Position numbers and translations under genes: made by a program. The notes under the pieces were generated by a model. It worked only from the letters and a program-made list of their open reading frames with translations. It ran no database searches and was not told where the DNA came from. Source: Clostridiales bacterium (lineage in GTDB: Bacteria; Bacillota; Clostridia; UBA1381). Taken from it: DNA of 35,209 nt. The stretch covers positions 1 to 35,209 of the forward strand of contig JAQXZB010000009.1 in NCBI GenBank assembly GCA_029226975.1, written 5' to 3'. Each line of letters opens with the position of its first letter. Within the stretch, counting starts at the first letter, position 1. Shown one piece after another: positions 7,050 through 15,934 of the stretch.

Positions 7050-10000
7050 TTAGTATTGCATTTTCAGCCTAACCGTAACAACCTCAAAAGGTCTAAACGC
7101 AAAGGCAAGCTCATTATTCTTAACTTCTGCCTTTACGGAATTTTGTTCGAGCATATTTGTAATATATGCCTCGTTTATATTGAATGCACAAGTAAGAGTG
7201 CAGTTTGTCCGCGTGTTGCTTGACTCGTACATTCTGATGATAATATCTCCGCTGCCGTCCTCCGCCGCTTTTATTGTATCGATAATTATATTACTTTCCG
7301 ATACATTAAGCAAAGACTTTTCTCCGGCAAAGCCGTCTTTTATCATAACGTGAGAATTGAGTTCAAATGCCTCTTTTGTCACATCGCTGTCCGCTAAATT
7401 CTCGGCAAAGGTCATAAACGAATATTTAAAGCTCTGTATTCCCTTGTCGGCATTCAAACCCGGATGTACGGATGAGTTTAAAAGCGTAAGGCTCATTCTT
7501 CCTTTATCTGCGCTTATACCGTATTTGCAGTCATTTAATATTGCCGCACCGCGCTTGCTTTCGCAGAGTGCCGACCATTTATGATTGCATACCTCAAACC
7601 GATCCGCATCATACTGTCTCGTTTTGTGATTGGGACGCTTTACATATCCGAACTGCACCTCTGAGATCAATTCATCCGTTTGAATATCGGTATTAAAATC
7701 CACCTTTAAAAGCTTATGAGTCTCTCTCCAATCGATTTCGGTTTCAAAATCAATTCTTCTGCTGTCTTTTCTTAAAATCACCCTCTGCACAAGCGAGGAA
7801 TTATTTAATTTCTTCTTGATTACAAGCGATGACTCAAGCTTTCCTTTATATTCAACGTAAATTTCAGTTTTATTTTCCAAGTGCAGCTCTGTTTTCTCGT
7901 AAAAGCTATCTATGTCCCACGCATCAAAAACAGTGGGTTTGTTTTGATACATTCTGAACACATTTGACGGCTGTGACAAATATTCCGTGCCTGTTTGCTT
8001 ATCTGATACGCTTATCAATTCACCATTTCGGTTAAACTCTGCTTTAATTAAGTTGTTTTCAAGGGTTAATGCCTCGTCGGCTTTTCCCTCTTCCGCAAAA
8101 TCTCTGCCGAGTTTATATGACTTGAACCCACACGCCGGCACATCAACAAGAGCAATAACCTTATCGCCTATTCTCTGTGTCTCGCAGTTTTCAGCAGAGG
8201 AATAGCCTTCGGGCAATTCAATGTATGCTTTTCTGTCCCACGAAAGAGAGTTAAACACAGTTAAGCACTCATTCTTATCCCTAATGACGTTTTCAACTGC
8301 CGATGCAGACAATTCATTGGCTTGTCGGATTACTTCCTCGTATTCCTTTTCAGCCTGCTCATGAACCGGAGCAATCGATGTTCCGGGAATTATGTCGTGA
8401 AACTGGTTGAACAGCACCGTCTTCCATAGTGCGTCCGTTTCCGCCTTTGTGTCTTTTTTGAGCAATGCTGACCACAATTCGGCGTCACGCAGTGCAAATT
8501 CGCTTTGTCTGTTCAGCTTTTTGGTTTTCGCCTGTGAGGTGTATGTACCTCTGTGAGCCGCATAATACAGTTCACCGACGTACCTTTCGTTTATTTCACA
8601 GTCGCTCTCCAAGGCTTGGAAGAATTTAACGGGGCTTTCGGAAACCACTTTCGGCATACCCTCAAGATTTGATTCACGCTTTAAATATTCAAGATGAATT
8701 TTTGTGGCACCTCCGCCTCCGTCTCCGTGTCCGTATGACACGAGAGTTATCGGAACATCCGCTTTTTCCTTATTCATATGCCATTTTTCAAAAATTTTTG
8801 ACGGTGTCATATCCACAACATACTCCTGAGTGAGATTCGTTAATATCTCGCTTCCGTCTATACCCTGCCACATAAAGTTGCTGTGCGGCACCTCGTCACC
8901 GCCGGTATACTGCCACATTATTTTTGCATTCATAAAATATTTTATACCGCAGCCCTTCATTATCTGAGGGAGCGAACCGCTCATACCAAAGCTGTCGGGC
9001 AGCCAAAATATTTCACTTTCGGTGTCAAATTCTTCTTTTATAAATCTTTTGCCGAACATAAACTGACGGATTAAGCTTTCTCCTGACGGTATATTGGTAT
9101 CGGGTTCTACCCATGTTCCGCCTTCAACCGTAATTTTTCCGTCCCTTACCGCCTGCTTGAGGTCCTTATACAAATCGGGATACTCATTCTTTACGACTTC
9201 GAGCAGCCACGGCTGACTTTGGATATATTTATATTCTTCGTATTCCTCCATCAGTTTCAGCTGATTGCCGAGAGTTCTTGCGATTTTTCGTCTTGTTTCA
9301 TTTTTCGTCCAAAGCCATTGTAAATCAAGGTGCGAATGTCCGATTGCATAAACCGTCGGTGCTGTCGAACCGTTTTTACAGTCCAAAACGGACTTTAATA
9401 TTTTTCTGCCCTCTTTAACCGATAGTAAAAAGTCTTCAAAGGGCAGTTCTATATCCACCGCATCGCACATCTTTGATAATGCTTTTTCAATTTTTGCTTT
9501 TCTGAGCGAATTGTCATCAAGATTGTTTCGCAAATCATATAAAGTATTTATATCCATCCACAGCCGGAACACTTCATCGTAAAACATTCCGAAACTGCCG
9601 CTCTTTACAGTCTTTTGCTCTGTATCTTCGGGAAATTCCTTTAAATCCTCTTGTGACAAAACAAGCTTTGTATGCTCCCGGTCAAGAGTATTTTCAAGTC
9701 CGTCATGCCCCGCATATGCTTCCATTGCAATTTTAAATCGCTCACCGCCTTTAGAACAGTCTGTCAGAGTTATATGCGTATGCTCCTTATCAAAGGAACC
9801 GTAAATTTTCCCGTTTACAAATACCACACTTTCGCCCTGCTTAGCCTCAAAAACCACTCTTTTACCTTTGCATTCATCAGGTACGGTTATCTCTGTAAAG
9901 AACCAGCCGTATTCCCACTTTCTGCCCCACTTAAAGCCCGGTAAAATCGGAGTTTTTTCCCTGCTTTGAGCTTGTGCAAGCGTAAGTCTGTCATATGTAA

Positions 10001-10100
10001 AAAATCCCGTGTATTCAAGACCTCCAATAGCCTTATATATCCTTTTGGGAATGTTTTTTATGTAATATTCTATCTTTGACGAATATTCCTCAAACGCCAT
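7050..10100 (-). CDS. GH38 alpha-mannosidase
   Basis: This 1016-residue enzyme has the full GH38 plan: an N-terminal beta domain (1-245), the catalytic domain, then large beta-sandwich domains. GHSHLDLQWLW carries zinc ligands His257 and Asp259. FWLPDSFG holds the nucleophile Asp369, which also binds zinc. LFNQFHDIIPGTS holds the fourth ligand, His568. All key residues are present, so it should be an active, metal-dependent exo-alpha-mannosidase. No signal peptide is present, so it is cytoplasmic and acts on imported mannosides. Start: AAAGGAG lies 8 nt before the ATG. It sits 30 nt after the GH36-like gene and 43 nt before the binding-protein gene. Linkage preference cannot be predicted from sequence. 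Confidence 0.95.
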   Translation of the reverse strand: MAFEEYSSKIEYYIKNIPKRIYKAIGGLEYTGFFTYDRLTLAQAQSREKTPILPGFKWGRKWEYGWFFTEITVPDECKGKRVVFEAKQGESVVFVNGKIYGSFDKEHTHITLTDCSKGGERFKIAMEAYAGHDGLENTLDREHTKLVLSQEDLKEFPEDTEQKTVKSGSFGMFYDEVFRLWMDINTLYDLRNNLDDNSLRKAKIEKALSKMCDAVDIELPFEDFLLSVKEGRKILKSVLDCKNGSTAPTVYAIGHSHLDLQWLWTKNETRRKIARTLGNQLKLMEEYEEYKYIQSQPWLLEVVKNEYPDLYKDLKQAVRDGKITVEGGTWVEPDTNIPSGESLIRQFMFGKRFIKEEFDTESEIFWLPDSFGMSGSLPQIMKGCGIKYFMNAKIMWQYTGGDEVPHSNFMWQGIDGSEILTNLTQEYVVDMTPSKIFEKWHMNKEKADVPITLVSYGHGDGGGGATKIHLEYLKRESNLEGMPKVVSESPVKFFQALESDCEINERYVGELYYAAHRGTYTSQAKTKKLNRQSEFALRDAELWSALLKKDTKAETDALWKTVLFNQFHDIIPGTSIAPVHEQAEKEYEEVIRQANELSASAVENVIRDKNECLTVFNSLSWDRKAYIELPEGYSSAENCETQRIGDKVIALVDVPACGFKSYKLGRDFAEEGKADEALTLENNLIKAEFNRNGELISVSDKQTGTEYLSQPSNVFRMYQNKPTVFDAWDIDSFYEKTELHLENKTEIYVEYKGKLESSLVIKKKLNNSSLVQRVILRKDSRRIDFETEIDWRETHKLLKVDFNTDIQTDELISEVQFGYVKRPNHKTRQYDADRFEVCNHKWSALCESKRGAAILNDCKYGISADKGRMSLTLLNSSVHPGLNADKGIQSFKYSFMTFAENLADSDVTKEAFELNSHVMIKDGFAGEKSLLNVSESNIIIDTIKAAEDGSGDIIIRMYESSNTRTNCTLTCAFNINEAYITNMLEQNSVKAEVKNNELAFAFRPFEVVTVRLKMQY

Positions 10101-10130
10101 CGCATCATCTCCTTTCTTTAGCTGTCAAAC

Positions 10131-11681
10131 TCAATCCCACATATATTTATCCGCACCGAAATCGCTTTCCCACTCGCACGAAACTCGGTTATCCAACCAG
10201 TCGAGCGGTCTTGATGTATTGTGCGTTTCCGATGCTTTTTTAAACGCCTCGGTTACTCCGGCTTTCACCTCATCGCTGTACGCATCTTCCGCAATAGATA
10301 CAAATAACGGTGTTCCGCTTTTGGCAAGCACATCGAGCCACTGCTTGTTCAGCTGCCAGTCTATGCTGTTGGTTATTCCGACGCAGTCGGCATCGGCGGC
10401 ATAAAACGCTTCGTGCTGAGGCATTCTCATTGCCAAGGTGTTTATTCCGTATTTTTTTGTCCTTGACCAATCCAAGCCGCTCGTATCATCGCCCGTTCTC
10501 TGTATCTCGAAAATACCTGCCGACAGATGACTGAACGTATTGCAACCGATAATAAGAACATCATCCCCCGCAGCGTCCTTGAGCGTCATATAAAAGTCTT
10601 TTATAATTTCTGCGGTTGTTCTTGTCTTATCGTAAAACGAAACTTCATGTCCTTCCTTGTAAAGGTCTGTTTCCATCTCAAAGCCCCATTGCTTTGTAAT
10701 ATCAAACGATGAGAAATCGTGTTTTATAAGCCTGTAGCCCCATTCTGTAAAGGTTTTTACATCCTCCTTTATAATATTCAATGCTTTCGGATGCGACGGA
10801 TCAAGTACAAGCATTATGCCCTCTCTGCGCAGAACACATTCCTGCGGTATCTTTTCAACAGTGAGCAGCGGTCTGAACCATATTCCCGGTATTGCTCCCT
10901 CAGCCGATATAGCGTCCGCCATCTTCTTCATGTCGCCGAAATTTCTGTTCGCATACTTCCACGGTCCGCCGTTAAAATACTCGCCTTCACGGTCTCCGGA
11001 ACGCTGACATATTTCCCAGCCGTCATCGATAACCATATACGGCTTTTCTGCGCCGTTTGGTGAACACTCCACAATTCTTTTGGTATGTGTAAGTATTTTA
11101 TCGAAAGAATTATCGGCATAGTTGCAATACCAGTCATTGCCGCCGTATATTGCTCTTTTTGGAGTTTTGGGATTATCGCACATTTCTCTGCAAAATTCTC
11201 TTGCGGCGCTATATATATCTCCGCCGTATTCATTTATGACAAGAGTGCAAGCCGCAAGCTCGCGTCCGTTTAAAACAATATCGTACGTACCGTTTCTCAC
11301 ATCGACGATTAAAACTATTTTATCGTTATCGCATTTCCATCCGCAAAAAGAATTTGGTAAGGTTTTCACTCCGAAGCCATATAGGATATTGCTGCAATAA
11401 GCCATAAAATACCACGGCATAATTTTATTGGCATCAGCCTCCTTCCACTCCAAGTCTCCGTATGCTCTTTCCCACGCATCGCCGAGAATCAAGGCGTCTT
11501 TAAACCAGTTATTGTTCATTTCAAACTCAATAAACGCAATCGGAGTTTTGTTGCCGGTCAACAGAATTTCATTGTTTTCATTTATGCTGACCGATATATC
11601 CTCATACATATATTTGTTGTCTTTAAATATAAGGTCTTTATATTCTCCCTTTGTTATAATCTTGACTTTTTCAAATTTCAT
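10131..11681 (-). CDS. GH36/GH27-like alpha-galactosidase (clan D)
   Basis: The 516-residue protein has a short N-terminal beta domain (1-170) and a TIM barrel. PYMVIDDGWE and GIWFRPLL are typical of clan GH-D. LIKHDFSSFD carries the expected nucleophile Asp322, and RTGDDTSG carries the expected acid/base Asp (398 or 399). Clan-D enzymes are retaining alpha-galactosidases or alpha-N-acetylgalactosaminidases. It is shorter than classical ~700-residue GH36 enzymes and lacks their large N-terminal domain, so the subfamily and exact sugar are uncertain. There is no signal peptide, so it is cytoplasmic. It starts 13 nt after the SLH protein gene; the ribosome binding site (TAGGTG) is weaker than those of its neighbours. 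Confidence 0.85.
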   Translation of the reverse strand: MKFEKVKIITKGEYKDLIFKDNKYMYEDISVSINENNEILLTGNKTPIAFIEFEMNNNWFKDALILGDAWERAYGDLEWKEADANKIMPWYFMAYCSNILYGFGVKTLPNSFCGWKCDNDKIVLIVDVRNGTYDIVLNGRELAACTLVINEYGGDIYSAAREFCREMCDNPKTPKRAIYGGNDWYCNYADNSFDKILTHTKRIVECSPNGAEKPYMVIDDGWEICQRSGDREGEYFNGGPWKYANRNFGDMKKMADAISAEGAIPGIWFRPLLTVEKIPQECVLRREGIMLVLDPSHPKALNIIKEDVKTFTEWGYRLIKHDFSSFDITKQWGFEMETDLYKEGHEVSFYDKTRTTAEIIKDFYMTLKDAAGDDVLIIGCNTFSHLSAGIFEIQRTGDDTSGLDWSRTKKYGINTLAMRMPQHEAFYAADADCVGITNSIDWQLNKQWLDVLAKSGTPLFVSIAEDAYSDEVKAGVTEAFKKASETHNTSRPLDWLDNRVSCEWESDFGADKYMWD

Positions 11682-11694
11682 AATTTTAAAACAC

Positions 11695-14268
11695 CTACTT
11701 ATATATTACGCACAAGCGAGGATACATTGAATCTGTTATCATAACTATCGATGAACACTCACCGCCCGCATTGTAATATGTAATTGCTTCATTTATATCT
11801 CCAACAGTTATTTCGCCTTTGCTGCTTGTTGTATCATAAATCAGTATCGGCGTATCCTTTGTATACATCACTCGGTCAATATCTCCCGGATTGTAACCGA
11901 TTTTGACAACCTCATCCACAATATCCGTCACATATCCGATAATCGCAACATAGCTTCCGTTAATATCGGTGGATGAGGGATATTTTTCCTTTTCTCTGTA
12001 ATCATAATAAATACTTAATTTATTAACTTCTCCCCTTGAATTGGTCGAAACTCTTACAAGTGAGCCTTTTTGAACACCCTGCTCCGTAAAGCTAAAGCCG
12101 CTCTCGGCAAGATAAGTCATTTCACTGCTGCCCTTATAGCCATGAACGCTTTCCACTATATCTCCGTCCTCATTGACGCATTTGTTTATCTCATCAACGA
12201 GTATCGGGACTTCGGGCGCATATCCGCTAAAGGCTTTATACCCCTTTACAACAATGTATTCCTCATAACCTACACGCTGCTTTGTTTTATAGGTTTCAAC
12301 TATCACTCCCGTATCTCCGTAGAGCTTATTTCTTTTCATTATCGAGTAATCGTAATTTTGTGCGGTGTCCTTCTCGTCATCACCGGGTATTCCGAAAATG
12401 ACCGTATCATCGTTGATTACCGACAACGCGCCCATAACTCCGTTATTTTTGTAATAACGGCTTTCGCCAAAGGGAATGTTTACTGTCAGGGAATTTTCAT
12501 TTTCACGGCTCATGTTGTATGTCGGGGTGTCAATATAATTTATCAAGCCGTCACTGTTTTCTTTAATCAGCGCAATTGTCGGAACATTATATAAGTCCTC
12601 GTGCGCATCGGAGGCAGAGCGATAAGTTATTCCGTCAATCTGAATTTTTTGAGCCGTTTCAAAAACTCCGACAGTCCCGTCCTGCTTAAGCATTTTAATA
12701 TAGAGCTTATCCTCTCCGTCATCTATGCTTGCCTTTATCATATACGCCGCATATTCCGCTTGACTTTTAAGCTCCAAATAAGCTATCTCACCCACAGTAT
12801 CCAGGTATATTTTCACCTCATTGCCGGCATTGAATTTCTCATAACCGGCGGTTTTGGGCATTCTGTAGCTTGCGGTGCCCATATCAAGTACATACTCATA
12901 ATCATCGGCACTGAAGGTTTCTATTTTCCCCTCAATCTGTTCGGTTGACACATGAATATCCATATACTCACCGTCAATCGATTTGTATACACTCAGTACA
13001 TTATTCTCCTTCAGGTCCGAAAAGGATATTTCCGCCTTTCCCTTTGCGGCAATCCTCAGCTTACTGTACTTGTCCTTATCCAAATTCAGAGCTTTTGACG
13101 GGTCATGCTTGTCCCAAACGACTTGCTTGGTTTTGTCAATTTTTCCTATAACAATGTTTTCATAAGCTTTTACAACCGCTACGGTATACTTTCCGTTGCT
13201 GTCCTTAACAAACTTGGCACTGTAACGTCCCTTTGAGAAAACATCCCCCAAATTGCTTGTTACCACTCCCCCGTTGTATATAACAACAATGCTTTTATCC
13301 AAAGTTATTCTTTTTGTTCTGTTCTCTCCTTCTCGGTATTCAAGCTCAAATGCAGAGCTGTCAAATTTCGCATCATTATCCACAGTTACATAAAGGCAGT
13401 CCGTTGTATTTGTTCTCTTTGCAAGAAGGACTCTTTTTTTGTCACTGCTGTCGGTGTCAAAATAGAAATATTCGATTTTCTCGCCGATATACTCCTCCAG
13501 CTCAATCTCGCTGTCCATAACAACACCGTCAATTTCGACCTCACCCTTCTGCAATGGGGTTTCGTTTACGGAGGAATAGTTTGCCCCGTTAACAATACCC
13601 TTGTCATAATATGCGTCATGGTATACCGACAGCAGGGTTTTACCGTCGGCGGTTTCGTATTTTGCGGAGCCTTTAACGGTTTCGCTAAGGTCAAGAATTT
13701 CTGTTTTCATTGCATTGAATACCAGTATAAGCATATCGCCCATGGTGAGGTATTCGTCACTTGATACTCCTTCTAAAATGTCAAGCTGTGCCGCAGTTTT
13801 TAAATATCCTCCGGGATAGCCACCGCTAAGATCACTGTATTTTGCATAGCCCATCAAATCAAGCAAAATCTTTACGGCTTCGGGCTTTTTTATCTTTTCA
13901 TCGGGCAAAAACAGCTTGTCGCCCTTGCCGCTTAAAATTCCCATGCTTGTCAATGCGCAAATCTCATTGTATGCCCAATGCGTCTTTGGCACATCGTAGT
14001 AATACACAGCCGTTTCGTCATATTTGTCGGCATTTACAATCTTTGCCGCAGTTGATACAAAGTCGGCTCTTGACGGATACTGTGAAATATCCGTATTATA
14101 GTCATAGTAATCGGGAATAAACCCAAAATAACGAAGCGCATCAATTGCAAATATCATCGTATCGCTCATGTTTTTATCATCTGCCGCATAAGCATTCATT
14201 CCCAAGGCACCGATACAAAATACGGCGGACAAAAACAAACACATTATTTTCTCACGCAATCTTCTCAT
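11695..14268 (-). CDS. Secreted SLH-domain surface protein, large uncharacterised beta-rich region
   Basis: The 857-residue protein starts with a signal peptide (cleavage near NAYAA, residue 28). Three degenerate SLH repeats follow at about 33-85, 88-146 and 148-200; the second (VPKTHWAYNEICALTSMGIL) is clearest. SLH domains usually bind pyruvylated secondary cell-wall polymer, so this protein should sit on the cell wall. Residues 200-857 look beta-rich, with short repeating patterns (DSNGKYTVAVVKAYENIVIG, YGDTGVIVETYKTK), and no catalytic motif was recognised. The ribosome binding site is GGAGGAG. It lies between a second SLH gene and cytoplasmic glycosidase genes, suggesting a glycan-binding or scaffold role that is not proven. 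Confidence 0.85.
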   Translation of the reverse strand: MRRLREKIMCLFLSAVFCIGALGMNAYAADDKNMSDTMIFAIDALRYFGFIPDYYDYNTDISQYPSRADFVSTAAKIVNADKYDETAVYYYDVPKTHWAYNEICALTSMGILSGKGDKLFLPDEKIKKPEAVKILLDLMGYAKYSDLSGGYPGGYLKTAAQLDILEGVSSDEYLTMGDMLILVFNAMKTEILDLSETVKGSAKYETADGKTLLSVYHDAYYDKGIVNGANYSSVNETPLQKGEVEIDGVVMDSEIELEEYIGEKIEYFYFDTDSSDKKRVLLAKRTNTTDCLYVTVDNDAKFDSSAFELEYREGENRTKRITLDKSIVVIYNGGVVTSNLGDVFSKGRYSAKFVKDSNGKYTVAVVKAYENIVIGKIDKTKQVVWDKHDPSKALNLDKDKYSKLRIAAKGKAEISFSDLKENNVLSVYKSIDGEYMDIHVSTEQIEGKIETFSADDYEYVLDMGTASYRMPKTAGYEKFNAGNEVKIYLDTVGEIAYLELKSQAEYAAYMIKASIDDGEDKLYIKMLKQDGTVGVFETAQKIQIDGITYRSASDAHEDLYNVPTIALIKENSDGLINYIDTPTYNMSRENENSLTVNIPFGESRYYKNNGVMGALSVINDDTVIFGIPGDDEKDTAQNYDYSIMKRNKLYGDTGVIVETYKTKQRVGYEEYIVVKGYKAFSGYAPEVPILVDEINKCVNEDGDIVESVHGYKGSSEMTYLAESGFSFTEQGVQKGSLVRVSTNSRGEVNKLSIYYDYREKEKYPSSTDINGSYVAIIGYVTDIVDEVVKIGYNPGDIDRVMYTKDTPILIYDTTSSKGEITVGDINEAITYYNAGGECSSIVMITDSMYPRLCVIYK

Positions 14269-14281
14269 TTACTATCTCCTC

Positions 14282-15907
14282 CTATTGTAATTGCTTTAAA
14301 ACGGCATAAATAATCTTTGCAGCCTGTGCTCTTGTTGCATTGGCAAGAGGATCGAATTTTGTATCCGACACACCATCTATTACGCCCATGCCGTAAAGTG
14401 TGCCGACCGCAGTCTTTGCATAGTCCGCAATCAAAGAATTGTCCTCAAATGCAGGCTCTGCCGTATTTGCCGTAGTACCCTTTGTGAGCAGTGCGTTATA
14501 GAGCATAACCGCCATATCCTGACGGGTTATTTTTGCGCCCGTACCGAATTTACCTTCTCCTGTGCCCTGTACAATATTGTTTTTATACGCAATATTTACA
14601 TATCTGCAAAACCAGTCGCTTTCGTCAACGTCCTCAAATACATTACCCGAATATGATGCGTCGGATAAATTCATCGCTCCCACAAGTATTTTAACAAACT
14701 CTTCTCTTGTTATTTTGTCATAGGGCTTAAACTTGTTGTTGTCCTTGCCGTCTATGATTCCCTTGTCCGCCAATGCTACAATTGCTTCAACTGCCCAGTC
14801 AACACCTTCTATATCCTCAAAAGTAATATTTATTTCGGGAGGAATGTCCTTGGTTTCAGAAACATTCCCCGTACTGCCTGTTACATGAATGTTGGGCGAA
14901 GTGCCGCCTCCGCCACCGCCGCCTGTACCGCCGCTTACGGTACTTTGAGTATTGTTCGCCGCATTGTTGTATGCCGATATGAATGTGCTTATGTTTCCGT
15001 AATCCTGTCCTACCAGATTTTTGTATATATCAGCATTCGATGAAACGCTTATTCCCAAATCGGCGCCGTATTTTGTCAAAACGGTTCTCAGTTCGCCGTA
15101 ACCGCTTGCGTGCTTTGCATATGTAAGCACCAAGGCCTCCTTAAAGGTCTTGACAAATTTATCAATATCGTGAATTTCCCTCAATGAAAGCTTTTGAGTA
15201 AAATACTGCCGGGTGCTTTCATTTTTGCATATCCCCTCATAAGCCTCGAGAAGATACGAATCCTCCAGATACAGCTTGTTAATCTGCGGATTTATATTTG
15301 AAATCATGCCGTCATTTAGCTTGTCGAAAATCAAAAAGCTGTTGAATATATCAATATTCTTTTCGCTTTGGGTATAATCAAACCCATTCTTTTTGGCATA
15401 TTCAAACAAATCCGTCTTTTTAAAATCCCCTCCCGCGTTCTTGTCGGCACTCAGATATATTATGTTTTCATCAATAACACCCTCAAATGCGGATATGTCA
15501 TTATTCTTAACCGCTTCATCTATGGCATCATATATTGTTTTTAACTCCTCGGCAGATATTATAACCACGTCAAAATCGGTTTTTTCAAGGTCCTTGCTGT
15601 GAGCAAGCCTGCCCTTGTATATTCCCTTGCCTGCATCATAATCGATGTCAAAGGAATATTTTCCGTCCTTTACTCTGCATTGTCCGCCGTATAGCAGCTT
15701 TGAATAATCAAAACTCTCAAAGCTCTCATCACCGTTTATGATTTGAATTGTAATAAAGCTGTCGTTAGCATCGCAATCCCCGCTTACGGTCATTTTCTGC
15801 GATAAATAATCGTATTTTATCAGATACGGTATTTCCGTCGCCGACACATTGATACCGAGTAATGAAAATGCTGTTAAAAATGATATTAGCTTAATTATCT
15901 TTTTCAT
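14282..15907 (-). CDS. Secreted protein with three C-terminal SLH domains
   Basis: Of 541 residues, 1-24 form a signal peptide (ends NVSATE). Residues 25-105 look like a beta-sandwich and 110-310 are helix-rich. A glycine linker (TGGGGGGGT) lies near 325-335. Three clear SLH repeats follow at about 360-412 (VDWAVEAIVALADKGIIDG), 421-476 (SDWFCRYVNIAYKNNIVQG) and 487-541 (YAKTAVGTLYGMGVIDG). This is the best cell-wall anchor in the window. No enzyme motif is visible. It lies 27 nt after the preceding gene and 13 nt before the other SLH gene, so the two surface proteins are probably made together. Its binding partner is unknown; display of glycan-binding or cleaving proteins is the contextual guess. 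Confidence 0.9.
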   Translation of the reverse strand: MKKIIKLISFLTAFSLLGINVSATEIPYLIKYDYLSQKMTVSGDCDANDSFITIQIINGDESFESFDYSKLLYGGQCRVKDGKYSFDIDYDAGKGIYKGRLAHSKDLEKTDFDVVIISAEELKTIYDAIDEAVKNNDISAFEGVIDENIIYLSADKNAGGDFKKTDLFEYAKKNGFDYTQSEKNIDIFNSFLIFDKLNDGMISNINPQINKLYLEDSYLLEAYEGICKNESTRQYFTQKLSLREIHDIDKFVKTFKEALVLTYAKHASGYGELRTVLTKYGADLGISVSSNADIYKNLVGQDYGNISTFISAYNNAANNTQSTVSGGTGGGGGGGTSPNIHVTGSTGNVSETKDIPPEINITFEDIEGVDWAVEAIVALADKGIIDGKDNNKFKPYDKITREEFVKILVGAMNLSDASYSGNVFEDVDESDWFCRYVNIAYKNNIVQGTGEGKFGTGAKITRQDMAVMLYNALLTKGTTANTAEPAFEDNSLIADYAKTAVGTLYGMGVIDGVSDTKFDPLANATRAQAAKIIYAVLKQLQ

Positions 15908-15934
15908 CTTATCATTCCTTTACTGTTTTGGTTG

